From assembly GCA_016124375.1 (NCBI GenBank), contig WGNV01000002.1, positions 310,001 through 374,000 of the forward strand: a DNA stretch of 64,000 bases. The letters are read 5' to 3'. A program made the translations under genes and the position numbers. Positions 28,809-37,562 of this stretch are shown piece by piece (position 1 is the first letter of the stretch; each line of letters opens with the position of its first letter). The DNA is from Tepidisphaera sp. Its GTDB lineage: Bacteria > Planctomycetota > Phycisphaerae > Phycisphaerales > UBA1924. Under the pieces are notes generated by a model. That model was not told where the DNA came from, searched no databases, and was given only the letters and a program-made list of their open reading frames with translations.

Positions 28809-28957
28809 CCACCGGGCGCGGGGCGGCACGATCTGATGCCACGGCGGGTGACGGACGGGTGTGGATGGCGTCGGAATCTCGCCCGGCTGACCCGCAATTG
28901 AAGTCCTTGATACGCTGATCTGGGGTGCTCACGAATCCACACTTCACGGGAGGCATG

Positions 28958-29965
28958 ATGCGGAACTCATTTGCTGCCACATTCGCTACGTCGATTGTTT
29001 TCGCCTGCGGCTCCGCCGCGTGGGCGCAACCGGCTCCGAAGGATTCGCCGACGAAGACCTCCCCCACTTCCGCAAGCCGTGAGAAGGTGTATGACGAGGC
29101 GGCGGATGCTCGCAAGGACATCGCTGCGGCTTTGTCGCGAGCGGAGCGGGAAAACAAGCGGGTACTGATCCAATGGGGCGGGAACTGGTGCTCGTGGTGC
29201 CTGAAGTTGAACGAACTGTGTAAGCGGGACAAGAACATCGCCCATGAACTGCTGTACGAGTACGAGGTCGTGCACGTCGACGCGGGGAAGAACAACAAGA
29301 ACTTGGACCTCGCCCAGCAGTATCAGGCGCCGGTCGAGAAGGAAGGGTTTCCGTATCTCACGGTGCTGGATGCGAGCGGCAAGGTGATCGCCAACCATGA
29401 GACTGGTTCGCTCGAACTCAAAGACTCGAACGGTGAGTCGGTGCTTGGTGCCGGCGCTGGGCACGACCCCGCCAAAGTGCTGAAGTTTCTCCAGGATCAT
29501 CAGGCCCCGGCGCTGAACGCGAGCGAGGTGCTGGCGGCCGGCCTGAGCAAGGCCAAGGCGAGCGACAAGCGGGTGTTCCTGCACTTTGGGGCGCCGTGGT
29601 GCGGCTGGTGCCGCAAACTGGAGGCGTGGATGCGGCGCGATGATGTCGGCCCGATGCTGGCCAAGGAGTTTGTCGATGTCAAGATCGACACGGAACGCAT
29701 GACCGGGGGCGACAGCGTGTTCGCGAAGTACAACGCCAACAGCAAGACCAGCGGCATTCCGTGGTTCGTCTTCCTGGATAGCGACGGAAAGGTGCTGGCA
29801 GCGAGCGAACGAACCAACAACGGCAAGGCGGAGAACATCGGCTTCCCCTCGGCGCCGGATGAGATCGCGACGTTTCGCGAGATGCTCAGCAGGACGCACA
29901 TGAGCAAGGATGACGCTGCGAAGGTGGTGGCGTCTTTGCAAGCGGCGTCTCCAGCGACGCACTGA
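28958..29965 (+). CDS. Exported protein with two thioredoxin-fold domains
   Basis: 335 residues with a Sec signal (NSFAATFATSIVFACGSAAWAQ). Two thioredoxin-like domains follow, each with its own redox pair: NWCSWCLKL at about residue 80 and PWCGWCRKL at about residue 215, both in the thioredoxin WCxxC context and each followed by a cis-proline-type segment (EGFPYLTVLD, SGIPWFVFLD). Such proteins act in periplasmic disulphide exchange or cytochrome maturation. The ATG at 28958 is preferred because GGGAGG ends four bases before it; the ATG at 28955 is too close. It stands alone, convergent with the rhamnosidase fusion gene. Confidence 0.85.
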   Translation: MRNSFAATFATSIVFACGSAAWAQPAPKDSPTKTSPTSASREKVYDEAADARKDIAAALSRAERENKRVLIQWGGNWCSWCLKLNELCKRDKNIAHELLYEYEVVHVDAGKNNKNLDLAQQYQAPVEKEGFPYLTVLDASGKVIANHETGSLELKDSNGESVLGAGAGHDPAKVLKFLQDHQAPALNASEVLAAGLSKAKASDKRVFLHFGAPWCGWCRKLEAWMRRDDVGPMLAKEFVDVKIDTERMTGGDSVFAKYNANSKTSGIPWFVFLDSDGKVLAASERTNNGKAENIGFPSAPDEIATFREMLSRTHMSKDDAAKVVASLQAASPATH

Positions 29966-30034
29966 CGGCGCATGCGCCGGCGCGAGGCGGCAACGACCAT
30001 GGTTGCCGTGACGACCGCTCGAGCAGAGGCGACA

Positions 30035-33000
30035 TCACGGCACGAGCGAGATCGTTGTCGGCTCGACACCCTCGGTGGTGATGCGCACGGGCTTGATATT
30101 GCCCTCGGCATCGAACTCGAGTTTGTCGATGCACACCACTCGGTGGTTGGCGTCGGTTTCTGCGAGCGGGCGGCGGTGGTAGACGATGTAGAACCGATCC
30201 GGATTCTTGAGGTGCAGCACACTGTGATGGCCGGCGCCGGTGGCGATCGCCGGGTCTTGCTTTAGGATCGTGCCCTTGCGCGTGAAGGGGCCGAGGGGCG
30301 AATCTCCGACGCCGTACGCGACGGAGTAGTTGGGGCCGGTCCAGCCGCCTTCGGACCACATGAAGTAGTACTTGCCCGCGTGCTTCATCATGAAGGGGCC
30401 TTCGACGTAGCCCTGGGGCGTGACTTCCTTGAACATCTCGCCGCCGGGCAGGGGCTCGAGCACGGTGTAATCGGCGTTGAGTCGGGCGATGTTGCAGTGT
30501 TTCCAGCCGCCGTAGATGAGGTAGTCGGTCCCGTCGTCGTCGCGGAAGACAAAGGGGTCGATGGGTTGAGCGCCGTTGTGGAAGGCATCGACCAGGGGCT
30601 TGCCGAGGTGATCGCGGAACGGGCCCTGCGGGTGATCGGCGACGGCGACGCCGATGCCGCCGAGGTCCTTGTCGGACTGGATGTCATTCGCCGCGAAGAA
30701 GAAGTAGTACTTGCCGTGGTTCTCGATGACCGACGGCGCCCACATCGCCCGCTTGGCCCACGGGATGTCGGCGGCGCGGAGCACGCCGGGGTGACGCGTC
30801 CATCGAACGAGATCGTTAGAACTGAAGGCGTCGAAACGGGTTTGCTGGTTGTACGGCGCGGAGAATGTCGGGTAGATCCAGGCCTGGCCATCGAAGAGTG
30901 CGGCCTCAGGGTCGGCATACCAACCGGGGATGACCGGGTTGCCGGGGCGGAACGCGGGGGGTACGGAGGAAAACTCGTACCGGCCCGAGCCGATCTCGAC
31001 CGTCATGCCTCGCTCATCGCGGCTTTGGACCGTGATCTCGTCGAGCCGCTTTTGCACTGGTGCACCAGACTCGTGCACGGCCTCGCCGACTCGTGCGGGG
31101 ATGGTCACCGTCGCGCGGGTGTTTGGCGGAACGACGACCGTGAGTGAGAGTCCCCCGTCGGCGAGTTTCCACGTTGATTCGATCAGGCCGTGAGGGCTGT
31201 GATAGGTTGCGGACGCGTGGGTGAGCGGGCCATCGATGCGGGGCCGCACGAAGAAGTGCGAGAAGCCGGGGTGGGCGGGGTCGGGCTGAATGCCCGCGAC
31301 GCCGGCAAACAGCCACTGGCCGCACGAGCCGAGCGCGAAGTGGTTGAAGGAGTTCATGCCCGGGTCGTTCATGCCGCGATCGGGGGTCCAGCCATCCCAG
31401 CGTTCCCAGATGGTCGTTGCGCCCTGGTCGACGGAGAAGAGCCACGACGGGAAGGCATCTTGCGTGAGTACCCGATACGCCGCGTCGGGGTGGCCGGCGT
31501 CGTCGAGCGCGGGGAGGAGTTGGCTGACGCCGATGAAGCCAGTGGAGAGTCGCCAGCCGCGACGGCGAAGATCTTCGACGAGATGCGAGGCGACGGCGTC
31601 TCGCTGCGCCTGCGGCACGAGATCAAACTGCAGGGCGAGCAGTTGGCACGTCTGCGTCGCGTTGCCCACGGTGCCGTCTGCCTGGACGTATTTGGATTGG
31701 AACGCGTCTCGGAACTTTTCGAAGATCTCGCGGTAGTGAGCGGCGTCTTGCTCGCGCCCGAGCACGGCCATCGATTGCGCCACGATCCACGCCGATCGGG
31801 CGGCGAAGGCGGTGCCGATCAGGTCCTTGGGTGTATCGGCGTCGATCGACAGCCAGTCACCATAGTCGTTGCCGCGATCGCGAGCGCGGATGAACGCGTC
31901 GCTGTGTTCGACGCACCAGTCGACCCAGCGGCTCATCGAGTCGATGCTGTCGCGCAGGATGCCGGCGTCGCCCGTGAACACGTACACCGTCCAGGGCACG
32001 ATCGTGCCCGCGTCGCCCCAAGCTGGGGTCCCGTAGTTCAGGCCTTTCATGACCGGCGCGACATCGGACTCCGCGCCGTCGGCCCGCTGGGCGTCGCGAA
32101 CGTCGCGCATCCACTTGTTAAAGAACGGGCCGACACCCGCGTTGTACGCGGCAGTCGGAGCGAACACCTGCGTGTCGGCCATCCACCCCATGCGTTCGTC
32201 ACGCTGCGGGCAATCGGTCGGGATGCTCAGGGTGTTGCCCCGCAAGCCCCAGGTGATGTTCGACTGGAGTTGGTTGATTCGGTCGTCGGAGCAGTCGAAC
32301 TCGCCTATGCGGGGGAGGTCGGTGCCGATGACAATGCCTACGACGTCATCTGGTTGAGGCGGAGTCGCAAGCCCCGAGATTTCGACGTATCGAAAGCCGT
32401 GGAAGGTGAAACGGGGTTGCCAGGCTTCTTCGGCGTCGCCGCGGCATGTGTACGAATCGATGGCGCCGGCGCCGCGAAGATTGTCGGTGTAGAGCGTGCC
32501 GTCGGGGTTGAGCATCTCGGCGTAACGGATGGTGACGCGTGTGCCCACGGGCTGTGCGTGGGTGATGAGGTGGGCGACGCCGACCATGTTCTGGCCAAGA
32601 TCGAAGACCCAATGTCCCGGCACGGGCTGGGTCAATCGCTTCGTGGACAGTTCCGCGAGCACTCGCACGGGTTGGTCTGTTTGCGCGTGCAGGTTGCGAT
32701 GTTCGTCGCGGGTGGATACTGGCGACCAGTCGCTCTGGTCGGTGAAATCTGTGCCCTTCGTGGCACCCGCGTCGCACCAATCGCGAACTTCGGCCCTTGC
32801 GTCGTACGTTTCGCCATCCATGATGTCGGCATTGAGCGTCGGCCCGTCGTGCCGCATCCACGTGCCGTCGCTCACGATCGTTTGCGTGGTGCCGTCTTTG
32901 TAACGGATCTCCAGTTGCGTGAGCAGTGCGGGTGATTTGCCGTAAAATGCTCTGGCGTGAAAGAGCCCGGCCCGCCCCGCAAACCAGCCGGGGCCGACGA

Positions 33001-33913
33001 TCGCACCCAGCGTATTTCCGCCCTGCTTCAACAGATGCGTGACGTCGTAGGTCTGTATTTGGACGCGCTTGCGATAGTCCGTCCAGCCCGGGGTCATGTG
33101 CTGGTCGCCCACTCGGTCGCCATTGAGCCACACCTCGTACACGCCAAGGGCCGTGGCGTACAACCTCGCGCTGGCGATGGGCTTGTCGATCGCGAAGCCC
33201 TTCCGCAGGTAGGGAATGCTCGACGGCAGCAAAGCCGCGGCGTCTTCCGCGACGTCCGCGCGCAGCGTTTGGCCATCGACCACATACTCGATCGACAGCA
33301 CCTTGGGCAGGCCATACTTGGGGTCGCTGCCCATTGCTTCGTTGCTCGCGAATACCGGTTCGTTTTTCGCCACCAGTGCCTCGACGCGCTTGGTGACATC
33401 CACGCTTGCCTCGCCCCCCTTGGTGTGATACGTCGCGTGCACGATCTTCACCGGTCGCATGTTCGGCGTCGCGTCGATCCACGACGCGCGCCAGTCGGCG
33501 GCGCTCATGAGCCCCATCTCCCAACGCGCCAGGTCGCTCCACGCCCCCGGCACGCGATCACGATCCCACGCGCGGACCTTCCAATAGCACGCCTCACCAG
33601 TGTGCAAAGGCGAGCCCGCGAAATGCACGAAGGTCGTTGCGGCGGACTCAACTCGCCCTGAATCCCACAGGTCGCCATTGTCCTTTTCGAGACTTTCCGG
33701 CGACGACGCGACGAGTACTTGGTAGGCGGTCTGCCGCTCGTTACGACGACCTGATTCAAGCGTCCACGACAAGCGGGGAGTCGCCACATCAAGCCCGATC
33801 GGGTCGGTCATCGATTCACAGGTGAGCCCGCCGGGCTGCAGCGAACCTGGCTGCGCGTGCGCCGACTGAATCACAATGAATGCGAAGAACACTGAAGTGA
33901 GCCAACGAACCAT
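30035..33913 (-). CDS. GH78 alpha-L-rhamnosidase fused to a GH43-type glycosidase
   Basis: 1292 residues with a Sec signal (FFAFIVIQSAHA). Residues about 20-930 are GH78: the N-terminal beta domains (GLTCESMTDPIGLDVATPRLSW), WYDYRKRVQI-like TDYRKRVQIQTYDVT, the (alpha/alpha)6 barrel with the acid TDCPQRDERMGW and the later IWERWDGWTPD. From about residue 950 a second catalytic domain begins, GWYADPEAALFDG, APSVIENHGKYYFF, IDPFVFRDD and VEGPFMM, the three carboxylates of a GH43 five-bladed propeller (arabinanase/xylosidase). The fusion should act on a rhamnose- and arabinose- or xylose-bearing pectic polymer. GGGAGG lies eight bases before the ATG at 33913. Confidence 0.9.
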   Translation of the reverse strand: MVRWLTSVFFAFIVIQSAHAQPGSLQPGGLTCESMTDPIGLDVATPRLSWTLESGRRNERQTAYQVLVASSPESLEKDNGDLWDSGRVESAATTFVHFAGSPLHTGEACYWKVRAWDRDRVPGAWSDLARWEMGLMSAADWRASWIDATPNMRPVKIVHATYHTKGGEASVDVTKRVEALVAKNEPVFASNEAMGSDPKYGLPKVLSIEYVVDGQTLRADVAEDAAALLPSSIPYLRKGFAIDKPIASARLYATALGVYEVWLNGDRVGDQHMTPGWTDYRKRVQIQTYDVTHLLKQGGNTLGAIVGPGWFAGRAGLFHARAFYGKSPALLTQLEIRYKDGTTQTIVSDGTWMRHDGPTLNADIMDGETYDARAEVRDWCDAGATKGTDFTDQSDWSPVSTRDEHRNLHAQTDQPVRVLAELSTKRLTQPVPGHWVFDLGQNMVGVAHLITHAQPVGTRVTIRYAEMLNPDGTLYTDNLRGAGAIDSYTCRGDAEEAWQPRFTFHGFRYVEISGLATPPQPDDVVGIVIGTDLPRIGEFDCSDDRINQLQSNITWGLRGNTLSIPTDCPQRDERMGWMADTQVFAPTAAYNAGVGPFFNKWMRDVRDAQRADGAESDVAPVMKGLNYGTPAWGDAGTIVPWTVYVFTGDAGILRDSIDSMSRWVDWCVEHSDAFIRARDRGNDYGDWLSIDADTPKDLIGTAFAARSAWIVAQSMAVLGREQDAAHYREIFEKFRDAFQSKYVQADGTVGNATQTCQLLALQFDLVPQAQRDAVASHLVEDLRRRGWRLSTGFIGVSQLLPALDDAGHPDAAYRVLTQDAFPSWLFSVDQGATTIWERWDGWTPDRGMNDPGMNSFNHFALGSCGQWLFAGVAGIQPDPAHPGFSHFFVRPRIDGPLTHASATYHSPHGLIESTWKLADGGLSLTVVVPPNTRATVTIPARVGEAVHESGAPVQKRLDEITVQSRDERGMTVEIGSGRYEFSSVPPAFRPGNPVIPGWYADPEAALFDGQAWIYPTFSAPYNQQTRFDAFSSNDLVRWTRHPGVLRAADIPWAKRAMWAPSVIENHGKYYFFFAANDIQSDKDLGGIGVAVADHPQGPFRDHLGKPLVDAFHNGAQPIDPFVFRDDDGTDYLIYGGWKHCNIARLNADYTVLEPLPGGEMFKEVTPQGYVEGPFMMKHAGKYYFMWSEGGWTGPNYSVAYGVGDSPLGPFTRKGTILKQDPAIATGAGHHSVLHLKNPDRFYIVYHRRPLAETDANHRVVCIDKLEFDAEGNIKPVRITTEGVEPTTISLVP

Positions 33914-34039
33914 GGCGAGTACCTCCCTGGGCGACTGAGCCGCACACGATACACGATCGCGAGACGGGGGCCCATTCACTCCCTTCGGCTGTGTCGCACG
34001 AGCACGCGAACCGAGTGACGATCGCTCGGGGCACGCCAC

Positions 34040-34960
34040 TCACCCCACGCGGCCCGACACCAAGTAGGTGATGTGCGGGTTGGCACAGTGGAACGTGCCG
34101 GCGTCCATGGCCGCGAGCTCGGCGGCCATCTGGCGCCCGGCCTGCTGCCACAGCGCCGCAAACTCGGGCTCTTGACCGCCGCCGGCGATAAAGTACGACC
34201 GGGCTGTCGCTTTGTCCCACATCCAGTGCTCGCGCGCGTACCAGTCCTTCAACTGCGAGATCTCTGCTCGCTGGTGCGGCTGGTCGTAAGGCGGCAGCAT
34301 GGGCGTTGCACGGTCGGACATATACACGCGCACATCTCGAAGACCCAGTTCGATCATCTTTCCGGGAACCAAGTCGCCGACCGAGTTGAAGCCCAGGCCC
34401 AGGGCCCGCTTTCCGCGCTGCATGGTGAGCTGGAAGCGCAGCCACGCCGCGACGACCTCGGTGGGGAACTGATCGGTAACGCTGCTGAAGACGGCCATGC
34501 TCGCCATGTTGCAGGGCTCAACCGCGAAGACCAGGCCGCCCGGACGCGTGACGCGAATCATCTCGCGAAGGCCAGCCCCGAAGTCGGACAGGTGCATGAG
34601 CACGGTCTGGCACGTGACCAGATCGAAGGAATGATCGGCAAAGGGCAGGGCCATCGCGTCGCCCTGGGCGAAGGTGAATCTGCGTCCCAGCCCGGCCCTG
34701 GCGGCCTCTTCACCCGCCCGGCGCACCCATTCGGGCTCGCGATCCAGCCCCGTCACGCTCGCCTCGGGCGGCAGCACATGCGCCAGCGATCGCCCCCAGT
34801 GGCCGACGCCGCAGCCGACGTCCAGCACGCGGCGTACATCGTCGAAGCGCAGTCGCTGGGCCATCAGCCTCAGGAAATCAAGATTCCACCAGTAGTCGCG
34901 TGACTCATTGAAGAACTCGGCGGAGTGCGGCTTGGCTGCCTGCGATTTCGGCTCGTTCAT
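34040..34960 (-). CDS. SAM-dependent methyltransferase (class I)
   Basis: 306 residues. The Rossmann motif I is RRVLDVGCGVGHWG, followed by the acidic end of strand 2 (VTGLDREPEWV), QGDAMALPFADHSFDLVTCQ as motif II and MIRVTRPGGLVFAVEP as post-motif region. This is the UbiE/Methyltransferase_11 type; the substrate is unknown. The long C-terminal part after residue 165 is helical. The ATG at 34960 is chosen over an upstream start because the added residues are Arg-rich and unlike the family. It lies 30 bases downstream of the AHSA1 gene, in the same minus-strand unit. Confidence 0.88.
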   Translation of the reverse strand: MNEPKSQAAKPHSAEFFNESRDYWWNLDFLRLMAQRLRFDDVRRVLDVGCGVGHWGRSLAHVLPPEASVTGLDREPEWVRRAGEEAARAGLGRRFTFAQGDAMALPFADHSFDLVTCQTVLMHLSDFGAGLREMIRVTRPGGLVFAVEPCNMASMAVFSSVTDQFPTEVVAAWLRFQLTMQRGKRALGLGFNSVGDLVPGKMIELGLRDVRVYMSDRATPMLPPYDQPHQRAEISQLKDWYAREHWMWDKATARSYFIAGGGQEPEFAALWQQAGRQMAAELAAMDAGTFHCANPHITYLVSGRVG

Positions 34961-34990
34961 CGCGGCAGCATACCGCCTTCGCGTTCGCAT

Positions 34991-35494
34991 CTACGCCGGC
35001 TTCGAAAGGACCTCGTCGAGTTGCTTGTAGCACGCCTCCATGCCCTCGTCCATGCCGGAGGCGAGAGCACCGTCGCGCGCGTCTTTCGACTCATACCTCT
35101 GTGTAATCCGCATCGAGGTCACGCCGTCGCGCTCGGCAAACTCATGCATTTCGACCAGCGAACCGACGACTTTTCCGGAGCCGAGCCAGCCGCCGGCGAC
35201 CATGGTCTCGGTGTGCGTCGCCTGAGCCAGATGCTCAACGGAAGTGAACGTGCCCTGCAGGGTCATGGCCGGATCGGCGTCGTCGCTTCGCCAGGCCACA
35301 CGCAGCACGCCGCCGACCCGTGCGTCGCACTCGCAGACACTGAGCGTCCAGCCCGGAGGGGGCAGCATCCACCGCCGCATCTTGTCAGGAGTGAACATCG
35401 CTTCCCACACGAGGCGCCGCGGCGCACTGAAATCCCGCGTCAGCACGATGGTGGTGTCGGTCGGCGTAAGAACTTTCAGGCCATTGCTGAGCAT
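34991..35494 (-). CDS. SRPBCC / AHSA1 family protein
   Basis: 167 residues. The START-like fold of the Aha1 C-terminal family is seen in IVLTRDFSAPRRLVWEAMFTPDKMRRWMLPPPGW and the late ITQRYESKDARDGALASGMDEGM, broken here only for description. These proteins bind hydrophobic ligands and are very often encoded next to an ArsR-type repressor, as here. AAGGGG precedes the ATG at 35494. It follows the ArsR gene by 56 bases on the same strand, so the pair is almost certainly cotranscribed. Biological role unknown. Confidence 0.87.
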   Translation of the reverse strand: MLSNGLKVLTPTDTTIVLTRDFSAPRRLVWEAMFTPDKMRRWMLPPPGWTLSVCECDARVGGVLRVAWRSDDADPAMTLQGTFTSVEHLAQATHTETMVAGGWLGSGKVVGSLVEMHEFAERDGVTSMRITQRYESKDARDGALASGMDEGMEACYKQLDEVLSKPA

Positions 35495-35550
35495 GCGCGA
35501 TCCCCTTGAAAAACAGCGTACTCGATGCGTTCCACGTCCGCGGCCGCCCT

Positions 35551-35946
35551 TCAGCCGCGAGGTTTGCGGGCCCCTGTTGGCGACTTTGCTGACGGCTTTG
35601 CTGGCCGCTTTGTTTCCGTCTTCATTTCCTCCAGCAGTTGGTCCAGCGCTTCAAAGCGGGCCTCCCAATGACGGCGGAACTGCTCGGTCCACTCGGTCGC
35701 CTCTCGGAGAGGATCGGCCCACAGGCTGCACAGGTGCTCACGCCCGACCACGCGACGACGCACGATTCTCGCACGCTCGAGCACCCGCACGTGCTTGGTC
35801 GCGGCGGGGAAGGTCATTTTGAGAGGCGAAGCAAGCTCGCTGAGGTTTCGCTCGCCGCCGGAAAGCTGGCGGATCATCGCCCGCCGGGCCGGATGGGCCA
35901 GAGCCCGGAAGACCAGGTTGAGTTTCGGCGATCGATCTAGTACCAT
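35551..35946 (-). CDS. ArsR-family transcriptional regulator
   Basis: 131 residues. The winged helix-turn-helix begins FRALAHPARRAMIRQLSGGERNLSELA and continues with MTFPAATKHVRVLERARIV; no ELCVCDL-type metal site is present, so it belongs to the metal-independent ArsR group that partners AHSA1 proteins. The ATG at 35946 is only seven bases downstream of a -10 element, so the message is probably leaderless. It likely represses its own unit, which contains the AHSA1 protein and the methyltransferase. Confidence 0.9.
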   Translation of the reverse strand: MVLDRSPKLNLVFRALAHPARRAMIRQLSGGERNLSELASPLKMTFPAATKHVRVLERARIVRRRVVGREHLCSLWADPLREATEWTEQFRRHWEARFEALDQLLEEMKTETKRPAKPSAKSPTGARKPRG

Positions 35947-35953
35947 AAGGTTT

Positions 35954-35981
35954 AGTATACTCTTCGGTTGTACACAGTCAA
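35954..35981 (-). promoter_or_regulatory. Sigma-70-type promoter of the arsR unit, giving a leaderless message
   Basis: On the minus strand TTGACT (35981-35976) and TATACT (35959-35954) are separated by 16 bases. The ArsR ATG begins seven bases after the -10 element, which puts the transcription start at or next to it. The palindrome AGTATACT covers the -10 element and could be the operator. Confidence 0.65.
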
Positions 35982-36133
35982 CCGGAGCGTTCGCGATCGA
36001 AGCCTCGCCCGCGGGGCCTCGAGTCCCGGACGTGGTGTGACCGCCTGTAGCGGTCATTCACCGGAGCCTCGCGTAGTTTGTGGTAGGCTCCGCCGGGTTC
36101 GACATTCCGTCGGGTCAGGAGGGTTTGCGAGTC

Positions 36134-36661
36134 ATGGCCAAGCCAACGTCAGTCGTCCAATCCGCCTCGGAAAGAAAGGCCGCGGAAGCACAGATCAAGG
36201 CATTGATCAAGCGCTATTCGCCTCACGACGAAAAGTTGGTCGATTCGCTTCGCAAAGCGTTTCGCAAACGCATGCCCACGTCGCACGAAGTGGCGTACGA
36301 GTACAGCAATGCGGTGGTCATGAGTTTCTCGCCCAGCGAAAAGGGCTACGAGGGAATCCTCGTCATCCACGCCGGGGGCGAGGGCGTCAGGCTCTACTTC
36401 AATCGCGGCAAGGAACTACCCGACCCCGAAAAGTTGCTTCAGGGCTCGGGCGGCATCGCGAGGTGGATCCCGATCGAATCCATCGCGGCGATCAAGCGGC
36501 CGGAAGTCGCCGCGCTCATCGATGCGGCACTCGAACAGAACCCAGTGCCGTTTGCAGATTCGGGGACGGGATCGGTGCTCGTGCGCCCAACCGCCGCGGG
36601 CAAGCGCCGCGAGACGAAAACGCCCAAGCCCAAGTCGGTGGGGAAGAAAAAGTCAGGGTGA
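36134..36661 (+). CDS. DUF1801 domain protein
   Basis: 175 residues. The DUF1801 (YdhG-like) pattern is present in residues about 20-130: LRKAFRKRMPTSHEVAYEYSNAV, ILVIHAGGEGVRLYFNRGKELPDPEKLLQGSG and the KRPEVAALIDAAL helix. The C-terminal 25 residues are a Lys-rich tail. Members often accompany ArsR/AHSA1 pairs, as here, though on the opposite strand; function unknown. AGGAGGG lies ten bases before the ATG at 36134. The last codons and the TGA stop lie inside direct repeat copy A, which suggests the repeat arrived at the 3' end of the gene. Confidence 0.8.
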   Translation: MAKPTSVVQSASERKAAEAQIKALIKRYSPHDEKLVDSLRKAFRKRMPTSHEVAYEYSNAVVMSFSPSEKGYEGILVIHAGGEGVRLYFNRGKELPDPEKLLQGSGGIARWIPIESIAAIKRPEVAALIDAALEQNPVPFADSGTGSVLVRPTAAGKRRETKTPKPKSVGKKKSG

Positions 36662-36686
36662 CAGTACACCAGTTGAACTTTTCGTG
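36653..36686 (+). repeat. 34-base direct repeat, copy A
   Basis: Begins TCAGGGTGACAGTACACC and ends AACTTTTCGTG. It differs from copy C at one position and from copy B at four. It overlaps the stop codon of the DUF1801 gene. Confidence 0.85.
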
Positions 36687-36774
36687 TCGGGCGTTCGGCT
36701 CTTAGACGGACAAATCCGTGTGCAGGTCGCGCAGGCGGTGACGATGGGCCACGCCCTTGACCAACGTGCCGACT

Positions 36775-37425
36775 CTAAGCTTCATGAATTCTTGCGCCAG
36801 CAGGGCCTTCCCGCCCGGGGCCAATTTCCGGAGGAATCGGGGTTCCGCCCGGAACGATTCCGCTGCCTTGAGTTCGCGGATCCCCACTGTGTAGGCCGTC
36901 CCACCAGCGCTTCCCCGCTGCGATGAACTCAGCAAGAGAAATCTCGGCGTGATTTGGGCGGTACACGCGTAGCCCGCTGAACCAGATCCTCAAATCCAGG
37001 TCTCGCTCGTGACCCTCTTGAAAGAGCGTGATCGAGTGTTGGTTGCTGCCTCCTTCAAAGCGCTCGTCCAGACTTAGGCGATTCGCCCACCGTTCATAGC
37101 CCGCTTCAGCATCAATGAACTCCCACCCATACACGGGTAGATTGCCGAACGACTGAACAGTCGGGAGCAAATCCGAGAGTGCAAATGGGACTGCGGGTGC
37201 CTGGTCATCATCCCACCGCGCGTTGCGTAACGAAGCAACGACTCGACCGACCTGATCGAGCACGAGAGACACACGAGAATCTTCGGGCGGCGAAGCACCA
37301 TCGGGCGGAAGCGACAAAACGGCGAACGTGATCGCGGCGCCGCGGCGTTCTCGAGACACCTCCGCCCCGAGAAGTGTGGCTTCATTTAGTGCTACACCGA
37401 TGCCGACTTTGGTGTCGTCGTCCAC
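36775..37425 (-). CDS. Hypothetical protein
   Basis: 216 residues, no family recognised. It is acidic and soluble, with no signal peptide or membrane segment. The C-terminal half has aromatic, charged segments such as LDLRIWFSGLRVYRPNH and GKRWWDGLHSGD. A GTG at 37425 is chosen because AGGGAG lies seven bases upstream; extending further would translate direct repeat B. The gene lies alone between repeats A and B on the minus strand, in a block of about 800 bases, so it may be a mobile single-gene cassette. It could be an immunity or regulatory protein, but nothing in the sequence proves this. Confidence 0.6.
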   Translation of the reverse strand: MDDDTKVGIGVALNEATLLGAEVSRERRGAAITFAVLSLPPDGASPPEDSRVSLVLDQVGRVVASLRNARWDDDQAPAVPFALSDLLPTVQSFGNLPVYGWEFIDAEAGYERWANRLSLDERFEGGSNQHSITLFQEGHERDLDLRIWFSGLRVYRPNHAEISLAEFIAAGKRWWDGLHSGDPRTQGSGIVPGGTPIPPEIGPGREGPAGARIHEA

Positions 37426-37453
37426 GGACCGCTCCCTACTGACACTTCGAGAA

Positions 37454-37487
37454 TCAGGGTGACAGTACGCCAATAGAACTTTTTGTG
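37454..37487 (+). repeat. 34-base direct repeat, copy B
   Basis: Begins TCAGGGTGACAGTACGCC and ends AACTTTTTGTG. It lies 801 bases after copy A in the same orientation. Similarity to copy C continues for about 30 bases downstream (GGGCTTGGGAGTCCGGAATC against GGGCCTGGGAGCCTGGAATC). Confidence 0.85.
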
Positions 37488-37562
37488 GTGGGCTACGGGC
37501 TTGGGAGTCCGGAATCCGAGGGCTGCTCGTCCCGACGGTCATCTTCGCCCTTAGCCATTGAA

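Noticed and set aside
35954..35961. AGTATACT at the arsR promoter as a third CsoR operator
   Set aside because: It has the half-site palindrome but lacks the G-run and the second half-site seen in both copper-cluster sites.
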